64,000 bases of DNA from Bipolaris cookei (GCA_002286855.1 NRSV01000076.1:66945-130944), one strand, 5' to 3'; shown: positions 43,258 to 54,964, numbered from the stretch's first letter. Notes: generated from the letters alone by a model not told the origin. Translations and numbers: made by a program.

Positions 43258-46076
43258 AAAGCACACAGAAACCGCATAGAGCAAGCGACAGAGTCACCAG
43301 ACGCGCTGTGGAAGCTAGCGAGGTGGGCACGTACGAGGCATGACCAGTCAATTGGATCCATACCAACAATACAGCACCCTGACACCCGATGTGAACTAGA
43401 AGACCCAGCAGAAAAGGCTGAGCTGTTTCGAGACGTCTTCTTTCCAGCGCCACCAGAAGCAAACTTAGGAGATATAGAGAATGCTACATATGCAGGCCAG
43501 ATTGACATGCCACCAATCGAAGAAAAGGAGGTACGGACAGCTATTCGAGCAGCATCGCCCCTCAAAGCTCCAGGTCCGGACAGGATCACGAATAAGGCGC
43601 TGCAAGCCGGGATCGACCTAATAGCAGTCCATCTAACGAGGATCTTTAACCAGAGTCTACGACTAGGATACTGCCCAAACTCATTTCGAGCGTCCATCAC
43701 AGCTGTCCTCCGCAAACCCGGCAAGACCAACTACGCAGTGCCCAAGGCATACCGTCCCATCGCGCTACTCAATACCATTAGCAAGGTTATGGATGCAGTG
43801 ATAGCCAGGAGACTAAGCTACCTAGTGGAAACCCACCACGTGCTACCGCTGACTCACATGGGGGGAAGGAAGCACCGATCCACAGAGCACGCACTACACG
43901 CTATTACGGCGAAGATCTATGAACAGTGGAACAGCGGAAAAGATGGTCAGGTGGCCAGTCTCTTGCTGCTAGACGTAACTGGAGCCTTCGACAACGTGTC
44001 CCACAAGCGGCTACTCCACAACCTACGGAAACGCAAAGTCGACGAAAGAATAGTGCGCTGGATAGCAAGCTTTTTACGTGATAGACATACCTGTATTCTA
44101 GTCGATGGGTATAAATCCAAAGACTACGAGATAAACACAGGCATCCCCCAAGGCTCGCCACTCTCCCCTATACTCTATCTCTTCTACAACGCAGACCTAA
44201 TCGAGCAGTGCAACGAGCAGACGGACGCTATGTCAGTAGGGTATATCGACGACGTTGCTATCCTCGCCTGGGGCAAGACTACAGAACGAACGTGCGAAGT
44301 GCTAGGCACAGTACTAGAGAAAGCACAGCGATGGGCGTCGACACACGCATCTGTCTTTGCCCCCGATAAATTCCAGCTGACTCACTTTACAAGATCACGC
44401 AAGCGTATCAACGTCGAGGCGCCCATCCAGACAGAGTGGGGCGAGATAAAGCCGTCACCAACCTGCAAGTACCTCGGGCTAACCCTAGACAATAAACTAA
44501 AGTGGAGAGAGCAAGTAGAGACGATCAGACAGAAGGCAACACGCACAGTACACATGCTGAGCAGCCTCGGCAGCTCTACTTGGGGCGTCCGTCTGCAAGA
44601 CATGCGCAGACTGTACGAAGCCATCGCACTCCCACAAATGATGTACGCTTGCTCCATCTGGTCCAACGCCAACCTCAACGACAAGAATCGCGCCTACACG
44701 CATAAGACGATAGATGCCCTGCGCAGTATCCAAGCAAGAGCAGCAAGAAGTATATGCGGAGCCTACAGAGCAACCTCAAGGGCTGCACTTGACGTAGAAA
44801 CGTTTCTCCTTCCAATCGAACAGCAGATCTGGAATCACAACGCAGACGTAGTAACTCGACTATCTTCGTCTAGGGACATCGCGAAAACCGCAGGCTTTGA
44901 GCCAAGAGAACCGGCACTAGTGGCCATGGATAAGAACTACAGAGCACATAAGAGTCCTTGGCAGAAGATCTATGAGGCACTAAGGAGCAAGCAAGTGCGC
45001 AATCTAGACAAGCAAGAGCATATCCCGCCATTCATCACGCCTCCATGGCAGAAAGGGCCGCACACCCACATCGAAGGCAATGCAGACAAGGCCCGAGACC
45101 GCCACGACGCAGAGTATGCAGCAGACAACAGCCTTAGTATCTACACCGATGGCAGCGGCATCAACGGCGAGATTGGCTCCGCAGCGGTATGCCCACTCAC
45201 ACAACAGACACTGTCTGTACATATGGGGCCAAGCACCCTGTCGACAGTATACGCCGCGGAGCTGCAAGGCATCAGTCTGGCGCTACAGATCGCGCGGAGA
45301 TACGCAAACGAGCACGGTGAACGGAAGAGTATAGCCATATACACGGACAACCAGGCCGCTATATGGTCTATAGCCAAGGCNCGGCGCGGATTAACGTCTG
45401 CGCGGCGTCGGCTGTTGGCTACGCCAGCCATGCCGGGCATAGCTGCGGAGAAAACGCGGCTGAAACCGAGTAGGACTCAATCAATCAATCAATCAATCTT
45501 CCTACGGCCCACGTAGGAATCCCCGGAAACGAGGCCGCCGACCAGGCTGCCAAGGAGGCTACTGGATGGAGAGAGGACGGCCGCAGCCAGCCACCAGCAA
45601 ACCCGCCCTCGCAGCTGCACCCACTCAGAACAACACTCAGAAGGTGGTGCAAGACACAGGCAGAAAGGGCTTGGATCAGCGCATGGAGGGAAGACAAGAC
45701 AGGCCGCGCAACATACAGACACACGCCGACGCCCACCAAGAAAGTGCTGCAGCTCCACGAGAGGCTCAGCAAAAGGGAAAGCGCGCTGTTGGTGCAGCTG
45801 CGAACCGAGAAGATAGGCCTCAACGACTTTCTCTTCAGTCGACACGTCCCGACCATTACCGATCCCCGCTGCAGCTGTGGAGAGAGGCGGCAGACCGTCG
45901 CCCACGTCCTCCTCCGTTGTAGCAAGTATAAGGACCTCCGGAACCGCATTTTCGCCAACCTATCCGGAAGAAACAGCCTTAGGAAGATTCTGAGCACGCC
46001 GCAGCTAGCCACTAAAGCTATCGAGTATATGGAACAGACGCAGATCCTTGGGCAAGTGGGGATCAGAGATGAATAG
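43258..46076 (+). pseudogene. LINE reverse transcriptase/RNase H polyprotein, interrupted
   Basis: The frame is open from about 43258 to 45381. RT landmarks in order are PLKAPGPDRITNKAL, AYRPIALLNTISK, LLLLDVTGAFDNVSH, GIPQGSPLSPILYLFY and catalytic YIDDVAILAW. RNase H begins at LSIYTDGSGINGEIGSAAV and continues through ELQGISLALQIA and TDNQAAIWSIAK. At 45381 there is an N, followed by non-coding tail sequence to about 45504. Coding then resumes in another frame with AHVGIPGNEAADQAAKEATG and a C-terminal zinc-binding region CSCGERRQTVAHVLLRC, ending at 46076. About 25-30 residues of RNase H are lost at the junction. The copy cannot make a complete protein. Confidence 0.88.
45382..45504 (+). 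repeat. LINE 3'-tail copy inserted inside the RNase H domain
   Basis: From CGGCGCGGATTAACGTCTGC through GGGCATAGCTGCGGAG and CGGCTGAAACCGAGTAGGA to a TCAATCAATCAATCAATC tract, this segment matches the element's own 3' end at about 46277-46404 over some 115 bases, with scattered differences. Its left edge is the only ambiguous base of the window (45381). Confidence 0.85.
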
Positions 46077-46404
46077 ACGACGCCGAGCGCTGGGGGGAGA
46101 CTGTAGGTACAGCGGACGCGACTGACGAGGCAACGCGCCTCTACGAGCCTAGAATCAAAGCATACAGTTAGTGGAATCAGTATCTAGACAAGCTTGCCGG
46201 CCGAGTGTAGATAATGGTTGAGGAAGAACGGCAGGTTTGTGGGGACAGATGGTTTCTCTCGAGGGATGAAGTGGGGCGGCGCGGATCAACCTCCGCACCG
46301 CGTCCGCTGTCTGCCACGCCTGTCACTCCGGGCATAGCTGCGCAGCTCGCGGCTGAAACCGAGTAGGAGTCAATAAATAAATAAATAAATAAATAAAATC
46401 AATC

Positions 46405-46990
46405 TTCCTAAAAAAGGCTGCCACGAGGGTCACGGTCCCTGGCATTAGTGCTAGAACGTGACCCCGATACGAAAATAGCTTTGACCTGAGGTATTCTTCT
46501 CGGGTGGCCAAGAATCGTACATAATTTGTCCTTGGCGAGTCCTCCTCCGCGGCACCATACTGTGAGTAACGTCTATCACTGCTGACGCTAGAACTGTGGC
46601 TGGGTAGCTATGTGGCTGTGCGGCTGTGCGGCGCTCCGCTAAGCACTCCAGGACACTCGAAACCAGCTTAGATTGGGAACAGTGCGAAGTAGGTTTGAAA
46701 TCCCTCCTAGTTTTTGGCTTGCGACAACATACACACTGAGCGCAGCAGACATCTCGAGATTATTAGTTAATTAGATGCTTATCTGGCTGGATTAAGCTTT
46801 GACGCTTTTATTACTATTCGCTACGTAATCCTTTCGCAAGAACTAGTCATAAGAAGCTGTTAGCGCTGCACCCTCAAGTCTGCTGGCTACAACCATAGAC
46901 TGCATCATATCATCCTTACAGCCCGTCTTTCACGTACCAGTTTCCATTCGCGCCCCATTGCCTTCCCACCTCTCAAGGTGCTTGCCATAA
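46405..46990. other. Intergenic region, no gene seen
   Basis: About 590 bp between the LINE end and the next gene. No coding features. Confidence 0.5.
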
Positions 46991-47871
46991 ATGGAGAGCA
47001 GCAGCGGCCTTGGTGCCAAAGTAGCCATCCCTCGGCTCAAGCGGCCTAACCAGCAGACTGTTCTTCCGAAGCCTCCCCGTATCAGTTCCGGGAGAGTTAA
47101 CAAGGCAGTAAGTACCCTACCTACCTGAATCAGCATCGTGACGCTGATCAAATGTGTAGTGCAATGATTGCCGGAAGCGCAGTATGTATAATATCGAATC
47201 CTGTCCTTGCGACCGCGCCTACTAGTTGCTTCGCATGGAATTATTGTATGAACTAATATGTGCAGAAATGAAATGCTCTGGCACTAGACCACGCTGCATC
47301 AACTGCACAAAGGATGACAAGGATTGCATCTACCATCTATCACGCCGGGACCGGCTAAGAGAGTGAGTTGACTTGAGTATCTCTTAAACGCGCTTCTGAC
47401 TTGAACAGGGCCACTCACAAGATTGAAGTTCTCTCTGCACTACTCAAGGACATTCGTGGCGCCCTCGATGACGAGCATTCAAAGAAAATTGATGATGCAC
47501 TCAAAGAACTTGAAAATGACATGTCTCCACCATCGCCATCCGTACACACCAAGTCATGGAAGAAACGATCGAGGATGTCGTTGCCTGATGAAACCGATTG
47601 CGACAAGCAGGCGTTTGACGAGGCTCGCGTCTCATCCTCAGTGGGCTCTAACGAGGACCTTGATTTCCTAGAAGAAGATGTCCTGGGTGACCCCGGATCA
47701 ATTGAGGCGAGCTGCATGGGCCGCAGCTCTCAGATTCAATGCATGCCGAATTTGCAACGAAAGCCGGATCGGCCTGGAGGCGGGCCATCCGAGATGCCGT
47801 ATGCGGCACATAGGGACAGCAAGGGGGCTTCCTCTAAACGCTCTAATGCACTTTACGAATGCCAAAGGTAG
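46991..47871 (+). CDS. Short Zn2Cys6 DNA-binding protein (possibly truncated regulator)
   Basis: Four exons, 46991-47107, 47160-47181 (22 bp micro-exon), 47266-47362 and 47409-47871, join with consistent phases. The micro-exon supplies CNDCRKR, and splicing completes the cluster CNDCRKRKMKCSG, then PRCINC and DDKDC, a perfect C-x2-C-x6-C-x6-C-x2-C-x6-C zinc binuclear cluster. A linker and helix (RRDRLREATHKIEVLSALLK) follow. The product is only 232 residues and lacks the fungal_trans domain that normally occupies the next several hundred residues. The block EASCMGRSSQIQCMPNLQ resembles the region where that domain begins in larger relatives. The gene was probably cut short by a rearrangement, since HeLo-like sequence follows within 50 bp. 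Confidence 0.72.
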
Positions 47872-47919
47872 TTAGTCAGCGGGCGCCGAGCCTCTTCCGA
47901 GTTCCTACTTCAGGAGCTT

Positions 47920-48597
47920 ATGGAAAACACTATGTCGGATCTCGAAGATAGCCTACAGAGGATCAACAGCAAGGTACAAGATCTTGTCGCTGGTGGTTCA
48001 AGCAGAGATGTCTCGACATATGCACCAAAATGTTATCGCATATTGAGAAAGGTCAGTCCACTGTGTCTGAAAACATGCTCACATTCCCAGAAGAGTATAA
48101 TAGTCAGATCAACGTAGACAGCTCTACCAATTCAGCCCGACGAGCTACAATCACCGTCCTAGATGATTGTAAAGAGAGGCCTGCCTATACACCTTCGCAG
48201 CTTAGGGTACATCTTATGGACGTTCTTCGCCGTTTCGACGTATTCCAAGGGCAGACTTTTGTTCATCCAGGCCCCAACGAACAAGACAAAATGCGAGAAG
48301 AAATCAACAGCATCAAACAGAGCTTAGCAGTTTGCGCTAAAGCTTCTGAAGACGCATCCGCAGAGCCAGTCAACATGTTCGATGAAGTATCATTTGAAGA
48401 AGATGGTCACCACGTCATCGTGTCAAACAGTTGGGGATTTGATTAACGCTCGGCGAGTTTCGGCTGGTGCAAGGTCTACACAGTTACTAGGGCAGATGTC
48501 CGATTCCACGCTTCAGACGATTGGGCAGCGTCAGAGCCATATCATTTCGAAACAGAAACCTTTGCAGCAGGAAGACGATGCGTCATCCTCTAGTAAC
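47920..48597 (+). pseudogene. HeLo-like (STAND N-terminal domain) gene remnant
   Basis: Two frames are needed. The first gives MSDLEDSLQRINSKVQDLVA. The second, from about 48030, gives LLDVLRRF-like helical text, then EEINSIKQSLAVCAKASED and NMFDEVSFEEDGHHVIVS. The first frame is then required again for VGDLINARRVSAGARSTQLL and GQMSDSTLQTIGQ. These blocks occur in the C-terminal half of fungal proteins with a PF17111-type N-terminal domain, the family of the next gene. The N-terminal domain itself is absent. At least one frameshift near 48430 breaks the reading. I treat it as a decayed, 5'-truncated paralogue. Confidence 0.6.
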
Positions 48598-48600
48598 TAG

Positions 48601-49000
48601 CATCATCCAATTCCTAAGAAAGAGAACATAAGCGGGTACAGCCATGCGGAATGAAATGATTTCATAACAAAGACAACCTGACTAGCTCATAGAAGTCATC
48701 AGTGGTAAAAGAGTTCCGCCAGTAACTATACAAAGGGCGAGGAGCCACCGTTAGATGCCGCCTTTAATGCAAATCAATGGGAGCAGTTTGTTACATAGCT
48801 TCCTTGGCATGTCGAAATAACCGCCGGCCATCCCGAACAAGACTAGCAGCGCTTATTCAACCGGCGACGCGGTCCAATTGATCACACAGTTCGTACACCT
48901 GGTGACGCGATGCACTTGATCCAAAACCTATTTAACCTAACTTCGGTCCCATAAATCTTCGTCCAATACATCCAATTTACTGCGACACGCATCATTCGCG
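48601..49000. other. Intergenic region, no gene seen
   Basis: 400 bp between the HeLo remnant and the intact HeLo-like gene; no coding features. Confidence 0.5.
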
Positions 49001-50333
49001 ATGGCTGAGCCTATAGGCCTTGCTTCTGGCGTCTTGACATTAGCCATTTTCGCTCACAAATCATGTGTTACGCTTTACAAAACAATACAGAGTTTCAAAA
49101 CCCATCCTAAGCGAGTGCGCAATCTCATCGAGGAGCTAGAGGCTCTGATTGGCGTTTTGGAATCATTGAGCGAAACGATGAAGCTGCATACAGATGTAGA
49201 TGTCCCTGCGCTTGATTTGCCTTTGCGACGATGTGGCTGCGCTTGCGACGAGTTTTTACAGGAGCTCCAGAAGTGCTGTTCGCGATCTGGGGGCGATCGA
49301 CAAAGCTTCCGGGACTGGGCCAAGCTAAGGTACATGGGTGACGACATCGATGATTTTACGGATTCACTAGCAGCATACAAGTCAACAATCAATATCGCGC
49401 TCACAGACATACAGCTGTAGGTTCCATAGCTCTATAACCAACCCCATACGCTAGAGCTAACTAACTCCCCTTAGTCGCAAGTCTGCTGTTACTCTAGAGT
49501 GTCTTGGAGACTACAAAGATCTTATCACAACAGCAACGAACGATCTCGAGGCGCGACTCGGAACTATCGATGAAAAACTCCAATCTTTAGTAGAGCGCAC
49601 TACGTCAAGCTCGGCAACAACAGAACTTCAAAGCTTGAAGGACGAGCGCTCAAGCACGCAGAAATGCCTTCTGATTTGCGCTCAGTTCTCTAAGCTTATC
49701 CAGCAGCTGCAATCATCATCAGCAAAGGATCTTCCCCAAGGCTTAGACAGCATACCTGAGAAGATCACGAGCGATGGCATACGAGAATGTAGAATTAGTA
49801 TTGAGCAAACAGCTGCAAAATTGGAAGCGCACATGCAGGACATCTTGGATCGAATGACGGCCAGCTCAAGCGTAACAATGACACAAGAAGATGTAAGATA
49901 CCTGGCAAGATTGCGCGAGGAATGGACAAGTACTCGTAAATGCAGGGATATTTGTTCGCAAGCAGAACAGCACTTAAAAGAGAACGTAAGTGTTATCGAC
50001 AACTACGCTACAGGCAACGAAGCTGTGCAATTTCTGGTATCAAACAGCCAAAAGACAATACATGGCAAGAACCGTGGATACGGGGACTTTATCAAACAAC
50101 TCGGCGGTCATCTCAGCGACCAGTCAATCCAGAAGGTATCTGGAGATTTTTTGCAGATGAGTATTCAGAGGTCAGGATATGGAGATCTGGATAACGCGAT
50201 ACCTGAAGCCAAAGATATGGATGAGAGAGGAACAAACTGGCGGCCAGAATACGGTGGAGGTAGGACGCTCAAGTCCCAGCCTGTTGCAAGCGACTCAAGC
50301 AATCAGGCTGAGCTAGGTAAAGTCAAATTCTGA
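49001..50333 (+). CDS. HeLo-like / fungal STAND N-terminal domain protein
   Basis: Exons 49001-49416 and 49475-50333 (intron phase 2) give 424 residues. The first 140 residues match the fungal STAND N-terminal (HeLo-like, PF17111) pattern: MAEPIGLASGVLTLAIFAHK, then a helical SFKTHPKRVRNLIEELEAL and a Cys-rich region around RRCGCACDEFLQELQKC. The remainder is helical and Ser-rich, with STQKCLLICAQFSKLIQQ and STRKCRDICSQAEQHLKEN repeats typical of this family. There is no NACHT/NB-ARC or effector domain, so it is the short, single-domain type. Relatives are linked to non-self recognition and regulated cell death, but short members are often of unknown function. Confidence 0.8.
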
Positions 50334-50355
50334 TGCTTGATGTTGTTCCGTAACT

Positions 50356-51888
50356 TCAGAGCGAGTTGCAGGACCTGCATCTGTGATTATGCCTATCTAC
50401 ACTAGCTAGTTGATTTTTGTGCTTGACATCAAGTTTGCTCATCTCCTGCACAGCCTCTGCCTCGAGCCTATGCTGCAACCCTCTTACATACCCAATGAAG
50501 CCCTTCAACTCATCTGGCCTTGCTTCCTTTGGAGTCTGGTTTTGAAGATCCCCTATCAGTTCCTGTACCTCAGCACTGCTTGAAATTACACTCGCAGTGT
50601 AGTCTTCGATCGTCTTGGATTGCCGTTCAAGATAGCCATTGATGCTGTGAATCGCTCGTGTTGCCTTTTCCTTAGAATCAATATCTTTCAATCTTTTGAA
50701 AACATTATAAACAATCTCTGTGGCAACTTCGAACTTATTGCGCGATAGGCTGACTAGGAGTGAGTGGGTTGTAGCCAGAGCATGTCCTTTATAAACAGCC
50801 ACCTCCTTCTTTGCCTTGTTTGTAATCTCAATCTGCTCCTTCATCTTCTCTAGAGCCTTAGTGGCGATACTTTGTTGCTTTTGAATCTCGCCTTCTAGTC
50901 GAGTTTGGTTCGCAACAAGCCGCTCAATATCAGCTTTGTGGTTGGTGACAGTTTTAGTGAATCCTTCGTTCCGCTCCGTATCCTGCAAGTTTGCTACCAG
51001 TCTTTTTAAACTAGAAATAGTTTGCGTCTGATTTGCATCCTCGCGCTTGTAGAAGTCGTTCGAAATTCGGAGACCTTCTGCTTCAGCAAGTGAAAGCTGG
51101 CATTCATGCTGAAGCTGTACTTCCCTCTTGATAGCCTTGTTTAGTTGCTCTTCTGTTTCTCGGCACTTTTGTAATTCCCCCTCCGCATCCTCGATCTTTC
51201 TTTGCAAGCTTTCCTTTTCCTTCCTAGCCATGCTAAGAGCGTGTGCATTCTTTCTTGCCTTTGAGCGAAGCACAACGTTTGTCTCGGCAAGTTTGCGATT
51301 CAACTCGTCCCGAGCCTCGATCATCTTAGAAGATGTGATGCAAACCTTCTTTAGACGAGCTCTATTATCCTCAAGGGCATGCTTGAGGTTGTTTTTCTGG
51401 ATTTCTTTCAACAAAACAGTAGATTCGATTTCCATAATCTTCTCTATGAGGTCCTTTTTCTGTTCGTCACTTGTATTGCTAGCCTTAAAGTTGGCGAAGG
51501 CACTGTGATGAAGATTTCTTGCGCTGGAACTGAGGTTTGCCGCTTCCTGGCTCCATTGGTGACCCGACCATCTTCCGGCAGCAATTTCCCGTTCATAATA
51601 CTCGGTCGTCTGCCTACATGCTAGCATTGCTTGATCTGATTGGTGTTCGACATGAGCTATGTAACTTTGTAGAAAGTAGATATGATGGTGGAGGTTGTTT
51701 ATCGTCTCAGTAGCCGTGCAGATCTCAAAAGCTTGGGCTTGGAATGTATGTTGGAACATGTTGTTCAGCGTACGCGCTTGAGAAAGTTGGTCCTGGATTT
51801 CTTGAACCTTGCTGAGAAGTCGATGATTTTGGTTCTGCAACTCGGTATTCTCCCGGTTCACAGATGCTATAATCTCCGCGGGCTCCAT
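50356..51888 (-). CDS. Hypothetical coiled-coil protein
   Basis: Single exon, 510 residues. Almost the whole protein is charged and helical with long heptad-like stretches (for example NTELQNQNHRLLSKVQEIQ, KEKESLQRKIEDAEGELQK and KQQSIATKALEKMKEQIE). It ends with a small Cys/His-rich tail RHNHRCRSC. There is no enzymatic domain or signal peptide. It is convergent with the HeLo-like gene, with 22 bp between stops. It could be a structural or cytoskeletal adaptor, but no family is recognised. Confidence 0.7.
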   Translation of the reverse strand: MEPAEIIASVNRENTELQNQNHRLLSKVQEIQDQLSQARTLNNMFQHTFQAQAFEICTATETINNLHHHIYFLQSYIAHVEHQSDQAMLACRQTTEYYEREIAAGRWSGHQWSQEAANLSSSARNLHHSAFANFKASNTSDEQKKDLIEKIMEIESTVLLKEIQKNNLKHALEDNRARLKKVCITSSKMIEARDELNRKLAETNVVLRSKARKNAHALSMARKEKESLQRKIEDAEGELQKCRETEEQLNKAIKREVQLQHECQLSLAEAEGLRISNDFYKREDANQTQTISSLKRLVANLQDTERNEGFTKTVTNHKADIERLVANQTRLEGEIQKQQSIATKALEKMKEQIEITNKAKKEVAVYKGHALATTHSLLVSLSRNKFEVATEIVYNVFKRLKDIDSKEKATRAIHSINGYLERQSKTIEDYTASVISSSAEVQELIGDLQNQTPKEARPDELKGFIGYVRGLQHRLEAEAVQEMSKLDVKHKNQLASVDRHNHRCRSCNSL

Positions 51889-52269
51889 GTTGAAAATTTT
51901 GCTTGTACTGGCTCTGGTTGGGCAATGTATAGTTCTCGTTTGTGAAAGTTGAGATCGGTGGATTTGCGCGAAAAATGTGAAAATACGTCCATTTATGTGA
52001 GATATTATTTATCCTATGGCGCAATAATCAGGAACTTGGAGCTAATTAAACCAGGGAAAATCAGGCAACCAATTTAGGCGTCAAGCCAGCGGTGAAAGGC
52101 CTGCGCAATACCGTTGCCCATGCAACGCCACGGCGCCTGCTCCAGTGGCTGCCGAGGGGGCAAAGCCTTAGAGAGCCGTTGACGTGATCATACTGCCCAA
52201 TCAAATAATGTGCACAGACGACAAAAGCGGCAATTTCAACACCTGAAGTAGCTTTCATACGCGCGTTCT

Positions 52270-52773
52270 CTAGCGTCGCGAGCTGGGAGCGGACCTTCTT
52301 TTCTTGATATTTCTTACTAGTGCTAAAAATACAGGAGCACTTGAAATTACAGCCTTGCGTAAATCATCTAACACCCCTTGTTCATCTGCAACATTCAGTA
52401 CACTGGTTCCTGCCAGTCTTCTCTGAATCCAGTGCTGTGTAAGCCTTATAATCGCGTTTTCTGGTCGGCTGCGCCGAGACCTGTACTGCTGTAGTGTTCC
52501 CTGGGACGCATCTTGCCATGCATCATCTCTCAATATGGTTGGAGACTGAGCCCGAGAACTTGCCGGGTCGGTATTTCCTGGCGTTGCTAACTCCTTAGCT
52601 GGAGTTTCGAGTTGCCTGATTTCTTCGCAAAAATTTCGACTGAGAGATGAGATGGCTTTTGCAATAGCAGCATTAGCTTCGCATAGCTCCCAGATGTGTG
52701 GTACGAGCGACTCGGTGGACGCTTGACTGATAGTCTGTAACGCAGCTATGATGTTAGGGGTGTCATTCGCCAT
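52270..52773 (-). CDS. Hypothetical small basic protein
   Basis: Single frame of 167 residues, with a Ser/Ala-rich helical first half and an Arg-rich middle (QQYRSRRSRPENAIIRL) and end (NIKKRRSAPSSRR). The preceding 380 bp up to the coiled-coil gene's start look non-coding. No family recognised; it could be a nuclear protein by composition. A frame this long could also arise by chance, hence the modest confidence. Confidence 0.5.
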   Translation of the reverse strand: MANDTPNIIAALQTISQASTESLVPHIWELCEANAAIAKAISSLSRNFCEEIRQLETPAKELATPGNTDPASSRAQSPTILRDDAWQDASQGTLQQYRSRRSRPENAIIRLTQHWIQRRLAGTSVLNVADEQGVLDDLRKAVISSAPVFLALVRNIKKRRSAPSSRR

Positions 52774-53092
52774 ACCAATAGATCAGCATACGGGAGCTGT
52801 GGATTCTGCATATTTTCGATATGAGATGAATATATACTCTTGGATCTGACAGTTAGATGCATCATTGCGAGGTGCCATTAAAGTGCAGCAAGCCTAGAAC
52901 AAAAAGGCCCTTGACTCGATCAATCAAATCCCTTTGCAGACCCACTAGGTCACTTTATGACTTGGAAAGGTTTCACTGACTGTTTCCCAGTGGAATGATA
53001 ACAAGATCAGATCTTATAAGACTCAGCATGCCTCCAAAGCAAGAAGTGGCTAAAAATATACGTAAACCAGACCTTTTCTGTCCCAGGACTAC
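52774..53092. other. Intergenic region, no gene seen
   Basis: About 320 bp between the start of a small gene and the stop of the Zn2Cys6 regulator; nothing recognised. Confidence 0.5.
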
Positions 53093-54964
53093 TTATACCA
53101 GATCATACGCTCTAACTAGCTCCATCAACGGCACTGAATCTCCTGGTAACCAAAGCCGATTCAAAGCCTCAAGATCTCGAGATAGGATGGGATGACTCGG
53201 CCAAAACTCAGACAATCTTTTGATAGTGCGGCGACGGAGGGTATCTATAGTCTTAGCTGTGAGTTTTGTTTGCTCCGCAATCAATGAATAATTTGCAGAG
53301 GAACGAATAACGCGAAAAAGGAAGACTGTCTTGAATTGTCTGTAAAGCGTTAGTACGTATTAGAGATAATTTGTGGATCATTAAGCTACTTGCGTATGGA
53401 GTGCGCTGACAGGGTTGCTTAACATTATTGAGCTGCCACTTGTGTTTTGACACGTCTCATATATGGTGTCAGAAGCCGCACAGACGCGATTAAAGCACTC
53501 AACAGTTGAGAGAGCGTATTTCTCCCAATTCAGGAAGACTTTGAGGATATCCTGCTGGCCTTTCGATAATACACCCTCTGGAGAATGGGCATTAGAATGC
53601 AGTGCATATTCTGCGATGCCCACGTATGGCCTCAACAACTTAGCCATACCCTCGTAGTACTCTGCTCGTAGCGAAGCTATCAGAGGATCAGTTGATGGAG
53701 GCTCTGTATCACTCCAAGTCAATCGCGAGATTAAACTTGATCTCCATTCTTCCAACATCTTAATTTGCTCGTTGGCAACACTTCCAAGAGCACACAGACC
53801 CTCTTCATCCATTTCCCTCGTTTGTGGGAAATAGGGACGCGCAAAATCGCTCAAAGCGTCAAGTAGAATTCGGAGATTTACTTTCGTCCAGTAAACTCTC
53901 TCAGGAAACTGTCGCACGTTTCCCTCTGGAAGTAATGTGCTCCAGTAGTTGGGAAGAGGATCAAACGAGGCGCAACTGAAGCAATTGTTGATACCGCTAG
54001 AAAGAGAGTCAAAAGAGCACACAGGCTTGTATCAGCAACTTACCGTGCTAGATCCTGATAAATCCAGAAACTCCTCTTTGCCTCCTCAGAGATAGAAGTC
54101 ATGCTACATGCTATTAGCCTGAACTTGTAAGTAATGATCCCTTGTCTTACTTCTTGAAAACGTCTGTGTATATGTCGCGAGCATTGCAAAGGTGCGCCAA
54201 GCTGTCTTGGAGCATTCCGTTTTGGTTCATGTATAGTGCAGCCAGAGTTAAGGCCTGGGCAACGTGAGTATTACACTCCCCGATTGTGTACCTGAGGATA
54301 GCTTTCGCATGAGAATAATACACTTCGCCTGGTAAGGTACCTGGGCTTCCTGTATTCTTTGTAATCGATTGAAAGCTCCCTAATGCGAAAATGAGGAGTA
54401 CGTGGGCATTCCTCAGGGACGGCATAATAATTCCTCTCCGCACTACTGGATCGCCGATGAATCCGTTGCATATCTCCTGAGGTTCGTCAAAAAATGGGTG
54501 CAAAGCATGAACATTCTTGACGTAAGACTGAGAAAGCCGATGTAGCTCTTTGGGCAAGAACGCTTTTGTTCCATGCTCTCGTTCGGGGTCAAGTGGTATG
54601 AACTGTAAGTTGAAATGACCTCTGTTGAGCCCCCCCAAATCGCCGTGTATACCGCGAAGCTCGTTGTACGCAGCAGTGAGGGCACTGTGCAAGCTGTTTA
54701 AAGATTTTTGCTGTCTGCAAGATGTTAATAAGGAATGGTAATGCTAGTGATAGCGACATACTCAGATGGTTTGACGTCCTCATACACGCACTCTATGCGG
54801 TTATGACGGCATCCCTCACATGGACGTAATCCATCGCATCTCATCTTGCGACTGCGGCATTTCTTGCAAGCTTCTGAAACTCGACGCCTGGAAGTTCTGA
54901 ATGATTCCTCGTTGGCGGAACTTGAGTTTTGATCCTGTGCATCCGGAGCAGGTAGAAGAGACAT
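53093..54964 (-). CDS. Zn2Cys6 transcription factor with fungal_trans domain
   Basis: Five exons, 54762-54964, 54151-54714, 54044-54103, 53390-53996 and 53093-53329, join in phase to 556 residues. Residues 32-59 form a complete zinc binuclear cluster, CKKCRSRKMRCDG then PCEGCRHNRIEC. The middle region (SYVKNVHALHPFFDEP and AQALTLAALYMNQNGMLQDS) is the fungal_trans domain. The 20-residue third exon gives FWIYQDLA, a common block of that domain. The C-terminal exon uses the acceptor after CAATTCAAG at 53330, which restores frame. Family role is sequence-specific transcription control; the target is not evident. The nearest neighbours are hypothetical genes. Confidence 0.85.

Larger units (their letters stand above)
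43246..46404 (+). mobile_element. 5'-truncated LINE (non-LTR retrotransposon) with RT and RNase H
   Basis: The element encodes the reverse transcriptase and RNase H of a Tad-like fungal LINE; the 5' part with ORF1 and endonuclease is missing, so the copy is truncated just after a TCAA microsatellite. The 3' end is a TCAATAAATAAATAAATAAA-type tail at about 46370-46400. A second copy of the last 115 bases lies inside the RNase H region (45382-45504). Exact boundaries and target duplication are not certain. Confidence 0.85.

Noticed and set aside
45485..46012. Minus-strand frame of 175 codons
   Set aside because: Antisense to the LINE RNase H/C-terminal region.
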